The notes beneath the pieces are model-generated. The model was not told where the DNA came from. It saw only the letters and a list, made by a program, of their open reading frames with translations, and ran no database searches. This document shows, piece by piece, positions 1 to 5,559 of a stretch of DNA of 5,559 bases. The number at the start of each line of letters is the position of its first letter. Position 1 is the first letter of the stretch. Both the position numbers and the translations under genes were made by a program. Source of the DNA: Phycisphaeraceae bacterium (lineage in GTDB: Bacteria; Planctomycetota; Phycisphaerae; Phycisphaerales; Phycisphaeraceae); assembly GCA_029260695.1 (NCBI GenBank), contig JAJDCT010000197.1, forward strand, positions 1 through 5,559, written 5' to 3'.

Positions 1-1
1 C

Positions 2-853
2 CGGTACCTGACCGGTGCGATGGCGGACGGCCGAAACATCGTAATCACCCACGGCAACGGGCCACAGGTCGGGAACGTGCTGCGGCGGGTTGAGCTTGCG
101 TCTTCTGAGATGTATCCGCTTCCGCTTGAGGTCTGTGTGGCCGACACGCAGGCGGGGATGGGTTACATGATCGGCCAGTGCATGGTGAACGCGATGAAGA
201 AGCGCGGGATCGATACCGATGTCACGACGCTTGTGACCAACGTGCTGGTCGATCAGGGCGACCCGGCGTTCAAACGCCCTACCAAACCGATCGGGTCACA
301 GATGCCCAAGGAACAGGCCGAGACTCATCGTGATAAAGATGGCTGGTCGATCGTCGAAGTTACGGACGGCATCTACCGCCGGATTGTCCCGTCGCCGATC
401 CCTCAGGAGATCATCGAGCTGAACACGATCCGTCGGCTGGTTGAGGATGGGGAGCTGGTCATCTGCTGCGGTGGAGGCGGTGTGCCGGTGACCCGAGATG
501 AACACGGGATGCTCCGGGGTGCCGCGGCTGTGATCGACAAGGACCGCACCTCCGCCCTGCTCGCCAGAGAGTTGAACGCCGAGGCCTTGGTCATCCTGAC
601 CGCCGTCGACCGCGTATGCCTGAACTTCGGCAAACCGGACCAGAAGGCTTTGGACACCCTGACCGTCGCCGAAGCGAAGAATTATCTAAAAGAGGGCCAC
701 TTCGCCGAGGGTTCGATGGGTCCGAAGATCGAGGCGGCGGTGGATTTTGTGGAGGAGTCAGACAATCCCGACGCGGTGGCGATCATCGCGGAGCTTCCTC
801 AACTGGCCGCCGCACTGGATGGAAAGAGCGGGACACGGATTGTACGCAGATAA
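2..853 (+). CDS. arcC: Carbamate kinase, 5'-truncated by the window edge
   Basis: Carbamate kinase (amino-acid kinase fold, cytoplasmic) interconverts carbamoyl phosphate + ADP and ATP + carbamate; in catabolic clusters it runs towards ATP. The frame is open from base 2, so the ATG at base 20 is probably internal; compared with the ~300-310-residue family about 30-45 N-terminal residues, including the first GGNA-type nucleotide loop, lie outside. Counting from the base-20 Met, visible family motifs are HGNGPQVGN (11-19), VDxxDPAFxxPTKPIG (77-92), YRRIVPSPIP (119-128), the glycine loop CGGGGVPV (150-157), AVIDKD (170-175), ALVILTAVD (189-197) and GSMGPKIEAA (231-240). No frameshift or missing motif is seen, and it ends in TAA at 851-853. 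It converges on the minus-strand operon containing an SsnA homologue; the same two families sit in one cluster in E. coli (yqeA and ssnA), which suggests a shared catabolic role rather than the arginine deiminase pathway. Family assignment is very secure; the pathway is inferred. Confidence 0.96.
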   Translation, partial: RYLTGAMADGRNIVITHGNGPQVGNVLRRVELASSEMYPLPLEVCVADTQAGMGYMIGQCMVNAMKKRGIDTDVTTLVTNVLVDQGDPAFKRPTKPIGSQMPKEQAETHRDKDGWSIVEVTDGIYRRIVPSPIPQEIIELNTIRRLVEDGELVICCGGGGVPVTRDEHGMLRGAAAVIDKDRTSALLARELNAEALVILTAVDRVCLNFGKPDQKALDTLTVAEAKNYLKEGHFAEGSMGPKIEAAVDFVEESDNPDAVAIIAELPQLAAALDGKSGTRIVRR

Positions 854-898
854 GCTAGAGATTTATACTCTTACCACTCCATCCACCGCGTAGTCGAG

Positions 899-1135
899 TT
901 ATTCCAATTCCATCATTGCCAGTTTTTTACTTGCATCATTCAATAGCTGGATTGCATCATTAAATGCAAACGTCCACGGTTCACCTGTGCGACGGGGATA
1001 TAGTTCTAAAGCTAGCGCCCCCGACTCCACATTTAATTCACCCCACTGTTCATTGTTGTAGTGCAAGCTTGCAACCAATCGGTTTCGGTCATCAGGACAA
1101 CAGATGTCATACCAATGACCTTCAAATCTACTCAT
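899..1135 (-). CDS. Small hypothetical protein, 78 aa, AT-richer than its neighbours
   Basis: I do not recognise this family. The protein is short, acidic to neutral and probably cytoplasmic: no signal peptide or membrane segment is visible. The N-terminal half looks like a beta-rich fold (FEGHWYDICC near residues 4-13, RLVASLHYNN near 19-28, WGELNVESGALALELYPR near 31-48). The end (FNDAIQLLNDASKKLAMMELE, 58-78) reads as a helix. It starts at an ATG (1135-1133) with only a weak GAG 8 nt upstream, and ends in TAA. It lies 26 nt after the ssnA stop on the same strand, so it could be the last cistron of that operon. A hand count gives about 43% GC, clearly below the ~60% of flanking genes, which hints at separate origin or weak codon selection. 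The coherent amphipathic pattern argues for a real gene, but the length leaves doubt. Confidence 0.6.
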   Translation of the reverse strand: MSRFEGHWYDICCPDDRNRLVASLHYNNEQWGELNVESGALALELYPRRTGEPWTFAFNDAIQLLNDASKKLAMMELE

Positions 1136-1161
1136 AGTGGCATCTCATATCTAACGCAACA

Positions 1162-2481
1162 TCACTCACACGGAATCTCACCCATCCGCTCATGCAGCGC
1201 CCGCGAGACTTCCACGCACTGCGACCGGATGGCTACTTCATCGCAACTCACCACCGCCCCACTTCTTAGTTTCCAGTCGCCGCCGATCATGACATCCGAA
1301 ACGAACTCGGGGCCCATGGCGTAGATCATGTGGCCGGCGAGGTTGTCGGCGTTCAGGGGGGTCGCTGGTGTGTAGCGGGTGAGGACAAGGTCTGCTTCGG
1401 CACCGGGTTCAAGGACGCCGAGCTTGACGCCCAGGGCATTGGAGGCGAAGCGGGCGGACTCGCCGATCATGGCAAGCGGTCGGCCGAAGGGAAGCGGGAT
1501 GTCGCCGTCGTGGCTCTTGAACTGTGCGGTGCGGGCTTCGCGCCACATGTCGGCCCCGATGCCGTCGGTCCCGAGCATCGGGGGTTTCTTGAACCGTGCG
1601 ACCGGGGCGTAGCCGACGGCGTTGTTCATGTTGGAGTGGGTGTTGTGGGCCATCGTGATGGTGTCACGCTGGTTGACGGTGTCTATGTCGGCGTCGGAGA
1701 GGTGTGTGCCGTGAGCGAAGATGGTGCCGGGGAGATCCAGCAGCCCGTGCTTGGCAAAGCGGTCGAAGAGGCTGTTGCCGTAGCCGGCCTTGGTCATGGC
1801 TTCGTCGCATAGGTCCTCGGCGACGTGGATGTGTACGCCGACCATAAGCTCTTTGGCGAGTGAGACGCAGCCGGCGAGCGAGTCTTCGTTGAGGGTGAAG
1901 CTGGCGTGGGCGCCGACCATCCCGGCAAATCGGCCGTTGTTGCGTTTCTTGCAGAGGACGACGAACCGCTCGTTCTCGTCGAGTCCGCGGCGGGCTTCTT
2001 CTACGTGGTTGCGGTCGGTGGTTTCGTAGCAGAGGACGCCCCGGCAACCGGCCTGAGCGATACCGCCTTCCAGCTCCGAGAGGCTGCCCTCGATGGCGTT
2101 GGGGCTGGCGTGGTGGTCGATCAGTGTCGTGGTGCCGCAACGCAGAGCGGAAAGCGCCCCCACGACCCCACTGGCTCGGATGCTCTGGACGTCGTGGGCA
2201 AGGTCCAGTCGCCACCAGATGTATTTGAGTATCTCGTAGAAGTTGGTCGGCGTCTTGGGCGCTGCAGGCATCCCGGCAGCGAGGGCGGAGTAGAGGTGGG
2301 TGTGGCCGTTGACCAAGCCCGGCATGAGGACCGCGCCGCCGCAGTCGACGACTTCGTCACCCTGCTCGGGAATCACATTACCGACGGCAGTGATCTTCCC
2401 ATCTGATACGCGCAGACCGCCTGGCTGCACTATCGCAGGATCGAGTTGCACGAGTATTGCGTTTTGGAAGATTGTTCCCAT
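1162..2481 (-). CDS. ssnA: SsnA-type amidohydrolase / aminohydrolase
   Basis: This is a metal-dependent hydrolase of the amidohydrolase superfamily (chlorohydrolase / cytosine-deaminase-like branch, TIM barrel, cytoplasmic). It is closest in my reading to E. coli SsnA, whose substrate is not firmly established. 439 residues is the usual length. A composite beta-sandwich at both ends (1-55 and ~360-410, with GAEADLVL near 360-367) brackets the barrel. Metal and catalytic residues seen: H60 and H62 (GLVNGHTHLY), H219 and E222 (HIHVAED), H257 (FAHGTHLS) and D306 (LGTDGIGADM). SsnA-like signatures are IWWRLDLA (88-95), TTLIDHHASP (118-127), CYETTDRN (151-158) and HNTHSNMNNAVGY (279-291). The ATG start shares one base with the stop of the upstream PLP gene (TGATG), with a GGAG 8 nt ahead, so it is translationally coupled to that gene. 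The likely role is hydrolytic deamination or ring opening of a purine-derived or similar nitrogen heterocycle; the substrate is inferred from cluster context only. Confidence 0.92.
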   Translation of the reverse strand: MGTIFQNAILVQLDPAIVQPGGLRVSDGKITAVGNVIPEQGDEVVDCGGAVLMPGLVNGHTHLYSALAAGMPAAPKTPTNFYEILKYIWWRLDLAHDVQSIRASGVVGALSALRCGTTTLIDHHASPNAIEGSLSELEGGIAQAGCRGVLCYETTDRNHVEEARRGLDENERFVVLCKKRNNGRFAGMVGAHASFTLNEDSLAGCVSLAKELMVGVHIHVAEDLCDEAMTKAGYGNSLFDRFAKHGLLDLPGTIFAHGTHLSDADIDTVNQRDTITMAHNTHSNMNNAVGYAPVARFKKPPMLGTDGIGADMWREARTAQFKSHDGDIPLPFGRPLAMIGESARFASNALGVKLGVLEPGAEADLVLTRYTPATPLNADNLAGHMIYAMGPEFVSDVMIGGDWKLRSGAVVSCDEVAIRSQCVEVSRALHERMGEIPCE

Positions 2482-3932
2482 CAGATCATCTCCAAGACAC
2501 CGGTCTGATCGTTGAAAGCTTCAATCAGTTTGTCCCAATCATCGGCCTGGGCAAATGTCCCGGTCCAGAAGTCGGGATCCCAAAGCTGGTTCAGTTCGTC
2601 GATGGACTTGCCTTGCTGCTCGACCCAGGTGAAGTACTTGAAGTTGTGCAGGGCTTTCTGGTCGTGGTAGGTCAGCTCGCGGAGGTGGTCGGTGACGATG
2701 CCATCGAGGTAACGGGCCCTGTCGGCGATGGCGTTTTCACGGTCGTATGCGCCGTGCTCATCATTCAACTCGGTAAGCCGGCTGGCGTACATCTCGGAGG
2801 AATCGGTCAGGCAGGTGAAAATGACGTCGTGGCGGGTCATGTCGTAGTACTTGGCGGACTTGATCGCTGCGGCGAGGTTGCAGATGCTGGAGATACCAAG
2901 CAATGGGAGTTGGTCTGCAAGGTCATCGGAGATGCTTGCGCGGAGGTATTCCTGGCCGGCGGGCTCGTTGAAGAGGCGTAGCAGGGACATGCACTGCTCG
3001 TCGTCGATGGCGGAGATCATGTCGGTGTTGCGGACGTTGTGGACCCAGGGGACGTGCTTGTCACCGATGCCTTCGATGCGGTGCCCGCCGAACCCGAACT
3101 GGTAGAGCGTCGGGCACTGCAGCGCCTCGGTCGCGACGACACGCACCGCCGGATGGATTGTTCGCAAGAAATCGCCCGCGGCGATGGTGCCGGCGCTGCC
3201 GGTGGCGCTGACGTATCCTGCGAGCCTGTGGTCGCCGCGAAGTGATTCAAAGATTTCCTGGATGATGGACCCGGTGATGTGGTAGTGCCAGGTGGGGTTG
3301 CCCATCTCCTCGAACTGGTTAAAGATCACGCACTCGGGCCGGGTATTGCGTATCTCCCAACACTTGTCGTAGATCTCTTTGACATTCGATTCGCATCCGG
3401 GGGTGGCGATGACTTCTGAGCAGATGCCTTTGAGCCAGTCGAAGCGTTCCTTACTCATCTCCTCGGGGAGGATGGCGACGGCGTCGCAGCCCAGGAGCGC
3501 CGAGTCGAACGCGCCTCCGCGGCAGTAGTTGCCGGTGCTGGGCCAGACGGCCTTGTGTCGTGTGGTGTCGAACTCGCCGTTAACCAGGCGGGGTGCCAGG
3601 CAGGCGTAGGCGGCGCCGACCTTGTGGGCGCCGGTGGGGAAGTACTTGCCGACGATCCCGATGATGGTCGCGTCGACGCCGGTGAGTTCGGGGGGGAACA
3701 CGACGAAGTTGCCGTTGTTGTAGAGGCCGCCGGTCTCGGTTGGTTCGTTCTTCCAGGAGATGCGGAAGAGGTTGATCGGGTCGACGTCCCAGAGACTGAC
3801 CTTTTTGAGTCGATCCTTGACCTTCTGTGGGACAAGCGACGGGTTGCGCATCTGCGCAAACGTCGGCAGGAGCACCTTGCGGTCCCGGCACTTGGAAATA
3901 GTTCTGTCTAAAGCTTCCTGATTCACCTGCAT
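2481..3932 (-). CDS. PLP-dependent enzyme, fold type II, substrate unassigned
   Basis: A pyridoxal-phosphate enzyme of the tryptophan-synthase-beta / threonine-synthase fold (type II), 483 residues from the chosen ATG. The Schiff-base lysine is very likely K104 in PTGAHKVGAAYA (99-110), which resembles the TGAHK motif of TrpB rather than the SFKDR motif of threonine synthase. The substrate-binding loop STGNYCRGGA is at 132-141, the phosphate-binding glycine loop SATGSAGTIAAG at 242-253, and a TDSS motif near 376-379 is placed to contact the pyridine nitrogen. About 100 residues follow TDSS, a longer tail than simple family members have. The frame can also open one codon earlier at a TTG, but GGAG sits 7 nt before the ATG and the ATG overlaps the upstream stop as TGATG, so I chose the ATG. 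It lies between a threonine-synthase-like gene and ssnA with one-base overlaps on both sides, pointing to a common pathway. By analogy with YgeX in related clusters it may be an ammonia-lyase acting on a diamino acid or similar; this is inference. Family call is firm, reaction unknown. Confidence 0.9.
   Translation of the reverse strand: MQVNQEALDRTISKCRDRKVLLPTFAQMRNPSLVPQKVKDRLKKVSLWDVDPINLFRISWKNEPTETGGLYNNGNFVVFPPELTGVDATIIGIVGKYFPTGAHKVGAAYACLAPRLVNGEFDTTRHKAVWPSTGNYCRGGAFDSALLGCDAVAILPEEMSKERFDWLKGICSEVIATPGCESNVKEIYDKCWEIRNTRPECVIFNQFEEMGNPTWHYHITGSIIQEIFESLRGDHRLAGYVSATGSAGTIAAGDFLRTIHPAVRVVATEALQCPTLYQFGFGGHRIEGIGDKHVPWVHNVRNTDMISAIDDEQCMSLLRLFNEPAGQEYLRASISDDLADQLPLLGISSICNLAAAIKSAKYYDMTRHDVIFTCLTDSSEMYASRLTELNDEHGAYDRENAIADRARYLDGIVTDHLRELTYHDQKALHNFKYFTWVEQQGKSIDELNQLWDPDFWTGTFAQADDWDKLIEAFNDQTGVLEMI
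2490..2493 (-). promoter_or_regulatory. Ribosome binding site of ssnA
   Basis: GGAG on the minus strand, separated by 8 nt from the ssnA ATG. It lies inside the last codons of the upstream PLP gene, which supports this start and coupled translation. Confidence 0.65.
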
Positions 3933-5206
3933 CAACCTGCTCCATCTATCACGCCTCGGTCCTGAATGGCCGAGGCAAGGGTGTCTAAATCTGGCTCGAT
4001 CTTAATCGGTTCGCCACCGGCCTGGATGGCGGCGCGCGTGTCTTTGAGTCCGCTGCCGGTGACCATCGCCAAAACACGGTCACCCCCGGTGCCCCCCGAG
4101 ATTATCCCATTGGCCACCGCTGACGTCACGCCGGCCAACGCCGCCGCAGCCGCGGGTTCGGCGTAGACGCCGTGACGACCGCTGGTTCGCATGGCATCGA
4201 GGATCTGGTTGTCGTCGACGCTGACGACCACGCCGTGGGCTTCTTTCAGTGCGTTGACCGCTTTGCGCCAGTTCCGTGGGACCGCGACGTTGATGCTGTC
4301 GGCAACGGTGCCGCCGTCTTGAACCTCGTCGGGCATCGAGCCATGCTCCAGAGCGTAGGCGATAGGGGCAACGCCCTTGGCTTGGACGCCCAGCAGCCGG
4401 GGCAGGCGGTCGATCACGCCGAGTTGGTGCATCTCTGAGAGGCCCTTCCAGACACCGGCGATGGTGCAGCCGTCCCCGACACTGACCGCGACCCAATCGG
4501 GGACACCGCCGAAGGATGCGCTCTGCTCGGCAACTTCGAGCCCGCCGGTCTTCTTGCCCTCGACCAATACGGGGTTAATCGCGCAGTTGCGGTTGTACCA
4601 GCCGAACTTCTCGCAGGCCTGGCTGCAGAGCTGGTAGGCCTGGTCGTAGCTGCCTTGGACCGCGATGACGGTGGCGCCGAATACAAGGAGCTGGGCGAGC
4701 TTGGGCTCCGGTGCGGTGTGTGGGACGAAGATGACGCAAGGCATCCCTGCCAGTGCGGCGTGCCCGGCGAGGCTGGTCGCGGCGTTGCCGGTTGAGGCGC
4801 AGGCGATGGTCTTGGCGTTTAGCTGCAGGGCGTGTGCGACTCCCACCGAGCTGGCGCGGTCCTTGAAAGACGCGGTGGGGTTACGGCCCTCGTCTTTGAG
4901 GAGCAGTTGTTTGAGTCCAAGCTCTTTGGCAAGCCGGGAGGCGTCAATCACGGGGGTCCAGCCGACGCGCCAATCATCACGGACCGATCCGGGCTCCAGC
5001 GGCAGCAGCTCGCGGTATCGCCAGTGGGTCAGCGGACGGTCGGCCAAGGGGGCGGCCTTCCATCCAGCACGGACGGCGTCGAGGTCGTACTGGACATCTA
5101 GTATCCCGTCGTCCGGCCCGCAGTCCGGGCAGGTCATCCAAGGCCCATCGGGCCCGAACCGCCGGCCGCAGGTCACACAGTTCAGCCCTGTTAAAGTCGT
5201 CGTCAT
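3932..5206 (-). CDS. Threonine-synthase-like PLP enzyme with N-terminal zinc ribbon
   Basis: A fold-type-II PLP enzyme of the threonine synthase family, 424 residues from the chosen start. Threonine synthase turns O-phosphohomoserine into threonine and phosphate; whether this copy does so is open. A zinc ribbon with C10, C13, C26 and C29 opens the protein, as in many threonine synthases. The PLP lysine is K115 in NPTASFKDRASS (109-120). Other motifs are GWTPVIDASRLA (82-93), LLLKDEGRNP (101-110), ASTGNAATSLAGHAALAG (137-154), the cofactor loop VGDGCTIAG (243-251), YAEPAAAAALAG (348-359) and VTGSGLKD (382-389). The open frame extends to an ATG at 5308, but those 34 extra residues look non-conserved and AT-rich; the ATG at 5206 places the zinc ribbon close to the N-terminus and has GGGA 8 nt upstream. 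It is the first gene of the operon and overlaps the next gene by one base. The catabolic neighbours, rather than homoserine-pathway genes, suggest a specialised paralogue. Family call firm, substrate uncertain. Confidence 0.9.
   Translation of the reverse strand: MTTTLTGLNCVTCGRRFGPDGPWMTCPDCGPDDGILDVQYDLDAVRAGWKAAPLADRPLTHWRYRELLPLEPGSVRDDWRVGWTPVIDASRLAKELGLKQLLLKDEGRNPTASFKDRASSVGVAHALQLNAKTIACASTGNAATSLAGHAALAGMPCVIFVPHTAPEPKLAQLLVFGATVIAVQGSYDQAYQLCSQACEKFGWYNRNCAINPVLVEGKKTGGLEVAEQSASFGGVPDWVAVSVGDGCTIAGVWKGLSEMHQLGVIDRLPRLLGVQAKGVAPIAYALEHGSMPDEVQDGGTVADSINVAVPRNWRKAVNALKEAHGVVVSVDDNQILDAMRTSGRHGVYAEPAAAAALAGVTSAVANGIISGGTGGDRVLAMVTGSGLKDTRAAIQAGGEPIKIEPDLDTLASAIQDRGVIDGAG
3940..3943 (-). 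promoter_or_regulatory. Ribosome binding site of the 483-aa PLP enzyme
   Basis: GGAG on the minus strand, 7 nt before the ATG at 3932 and only 4 nt before the alternative TTG at 3935. The spacing favours the ATG as the start. It lies within the 3' end of the upstream gene. Confidence 0.65.
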
Positions 5207-5214
5207 CCAGAGAA

Positions 5215-5218
5215 TCCC
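5215..5218 (-). promoter_or_regulatory. Weak ribosome binding site of the threonine-synthase-like gene
   Basis: GGGA on the minus strand, 8 nt before the ATG at 5206. It is only a partial match to the Shine-Dalgarno core, weaker than the GGAG sites of the two downstream genes, but no better site precedes this ATG. Confidence 0.4.
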
Positions 5219-5227
5219 AAAACTAAC

Positions 5228-5233
5228 ATTGTA
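5228..5233 (-). promoter_or_regulatory. Possible -10 element of the minus-strand operon
   Basis: TACAAT on the minus strand, 22 nt before the ATG at 5206. It would put the transcript start near 5221 and leave a short leader of about 15 nt that still contains the GGGA. No convincing -35 hexamer is seen at 16-18 nt spacing, so this is a weak candidate. Confidence 0.25.
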
Positions 5234-5318
5234 CCGCACGGGCCAGTTTCTACCTACCCCCCATCCGATTAAAGGCTTTTCGAGGTACATGGGTATGATA
5301 TTCGGCATGTAATATACA

Positions 5319-5338
5319 AGGCTATCAGGCTTGAAGCC
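5319..5338. repeat. AGGCT direct repeat and short palindrome in the divergent region
   Basis: AGGCT occurs at 5319-5323 and again at 5327-5331, and GGCTTGAAGCC at 5328-5338 is a perfect palindrome around one central base. The centre is too small to be an RNA hairpin, but the site could be a protein-binding operator between the minus-strand operon and the plus-strand hydrolase. Short motifs of this size can arise by chance. Confidence 0.25.
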
Positions 5339-5343
5339 CAGGC

Positions 5344-5387
5344 GGGCTGCTGATTAAGGAAGCGTTCGCTGGCGTTTCAGCAGGCCC
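5344..5387 (+). repeat. Inverted repeat upstream of the hydrolase gene
   Basis: GGGCTGCTGA (5344-5353) is the reverse complement of TCAGCAGGCCC (5377-5387) apart from one bulged base, giving a stem of about 10 bp with a 23-base loop. The loop holds AAGGAAG (5356-5362) and a small AGCG..CGCT inverted repeat (5361-5370). GGGCT (5344-5348) could instead pair with AGCCC (5335-5339), so two exclusive folds are possible. No T run follows, so it is not an intrinsic terminator for + strand transcripts. It ends 13 nt before the hydrolase ATG and may be a leader structure or operator. Confidence 0.4.
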
Positions 5388-5400
5388 ATTGGTCGAACCC

Positions 5401-5559
5401 ATGTTCCATGATCCTCATATCCTTGAGACTGATGTTCAATCCGACGGTATTGTCGGCCGTCTTTACCGGCCATCGGATCAGGTTTGTCGTGGAACCATTC
5501 TTGTCTTGGGAGGCTCAGGCGGCGGGGTCGCCTGGTCAGCGGAGATGGCAGCCAAACTG
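5401..5559 (+). CDS. Alpha/beta hydrolase (dienelactone hydrolase / BAAT C-terminal type), 3'-truncated
   Basis: Only the first 53 residues are in the window. The start reads as a short beta-hairpin region (VQSDGIVGRLYRP, 12-24) followed by a hydrophobic strand and a glycine-rich oxyanion-loop motif TILVLGGSGGG (32-42), then AWSAEMAAKL (44-53). This order, a substrate-tail strand followed by LGGSGGG and a helix, is typical of alpha/beta hydrolases related to dienelactone hydrolase and the C-terminal domain of acyl-CoA thioesterase / bile-acid-CoA:amino-acid N-acyltransferase proteins. The nucleophile elbow and the rest of the catalytic triad are beyond the edge, so activity cannot be judged. 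The frame is open back to a TGA at 5332-5334; a TTG at 5389 is an alternative start, but ATG 5401 gives the family-like N-terminus. Neither has a clear Shine-Dalgarno sequence at normal spacing. It is transcribed divergently from the PLP/ssnA operon and no functional link is evident. Confidence 0.65.
   Translation, partial: MFHDPHILETDVQSDGIVGRLYRPSDQVCRGTILVLGGSGGGVAWSAEMAAKL

Larger units (their letters stand above)
1162..5206 (-). other. Three-enzyme operon with coupled translation (PLP - PLP - ssnA)
   Basis: The threonine-synthase-like gene, the 483-aa PLP enzyme and ssnA lie on one strand and are joined by TGATG overlaps at 3932 and at 2481. Such one-base overlaps, each with a GGAG just upstream, normally mean one transcript and translational coupling, and so related stoichiometry. 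The 78-aa gene at 1135-899 follows after 26 nt and may be a fourth cistron. No intrinsic terminator (GC stem plus T run) is visible at the end. Confidence 0.85.

Noticed and set aside
854..898. Possible bidirectional terminator between the convergent carbamate kinase and 78-aa genes
   Set aside because: No GC-rich stem followed by a T or A run could be found in these 45 bases; termination may be Rho-dependent or lie within a coding region.
1330..1812. Long open frame on the + strand opposite ssnA (160 codons)
   Set aside because: It is antisense to a gene with complete amidohydrolase motifs, its translation is Gly/Val-rich low-complexity, and it arises from the GC bias of the real gene.
3935..3935. 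TTG start one codon upstream for the 483-aa PLP enzyme
   Set aside because: The spacing of GGAG (4 nt) is too short for the TTG, whereas the ATG at 3932 has 7 nt and forms the same TGATG junction as ssnA.
5207..5308. 34-residue N-terminal extension of the threonine-synthase-like protein from an ATG at 5308
   Set aside because: The residues look unlike any family member, the DNA is AT-richer than the gene, a candidate -10 element lies inside it, and the zinc ribbon fits directly after the ATG at 5206.
4665..5312. 215-codon + strand open frame opposite the threonine-synthase-like gene
   Set aside because: Translation is Ser/Pro/Arg-rich without recognisable domains and the minus strand carries an intact PLP enzyme.
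5294..5315. TATGAT (5294-5299) and TAATAT (5310-5315) as -10 boxes for the + strand hydrolase
   Set aside because: No -35-like hexamer lies at suitable spacing upstream of either, and the region is AT-rich enough for chance matches.

Overview
This is a bacterial chromosomal window of moderately high GC (by eye about 60% or more in the main genes). It holds compact metabolic genes and no visible mobile elements, RNA genes or CRISPR array. The phylum cannot be fixed from the sequence; a planctomycete-like or other environmental Gram-negative-type genome is only a weak guess.

Layout: the left edge carries the last ~284 codons of a carbamate kinase on the + strand (2-853). It converges on a tight minus-strand operon that reads right to left. 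The operon starts with a threonine-synthase-like PLP enzyme with an N-terminal zinc ribbon (5206-3932). Next come a second fold-type-II PLP enzyme of unassigned substrate (3932-2481), an SsnA-type amidohydrolase (2481-1162), and a 78-residue AT-richer hypothetical protein (1135-899) that may or may not belong to the same transcript. Both junctions between the three enzymes are TGATG stop/start overlaps of one base, each preceded by a GGAG ribosome-binding site. On the right, after a ~195-base divergent intergenic region with inverted repeats, the first 53 codons of an alpha/beta hydrolase of the dienelactone hydrolase / BAAT C-terminal type run off the window on the + strand.

How the genes may work together: carbamate kinase and SsnA occur together in E. 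coli in the ygeW-ygeX-ygeY-hyuA-yqeA ... ygfK-ssnA-xdhD region, and this type of cluster has been linked to anaerobic purine/urate breakdown in gut bacteria. In that pathway an amidohydrolase opens or deaminates ring intermediates, a PLP lyase (YgeX, diaminopropionate ammonia-lyase) releases ammonia, and carbamate kinase makes ATP from carbamoyl phosphate. Here no YgeX is visible; two other fold-type-II PLP enzymes are translationally coupled to ssnA instead. The inference is that this is a variant nitrogen-heterocycle or amino-acid catabolic module in which the PLP pair takes over the lyase step. That variant is the most interesting feature of the window.
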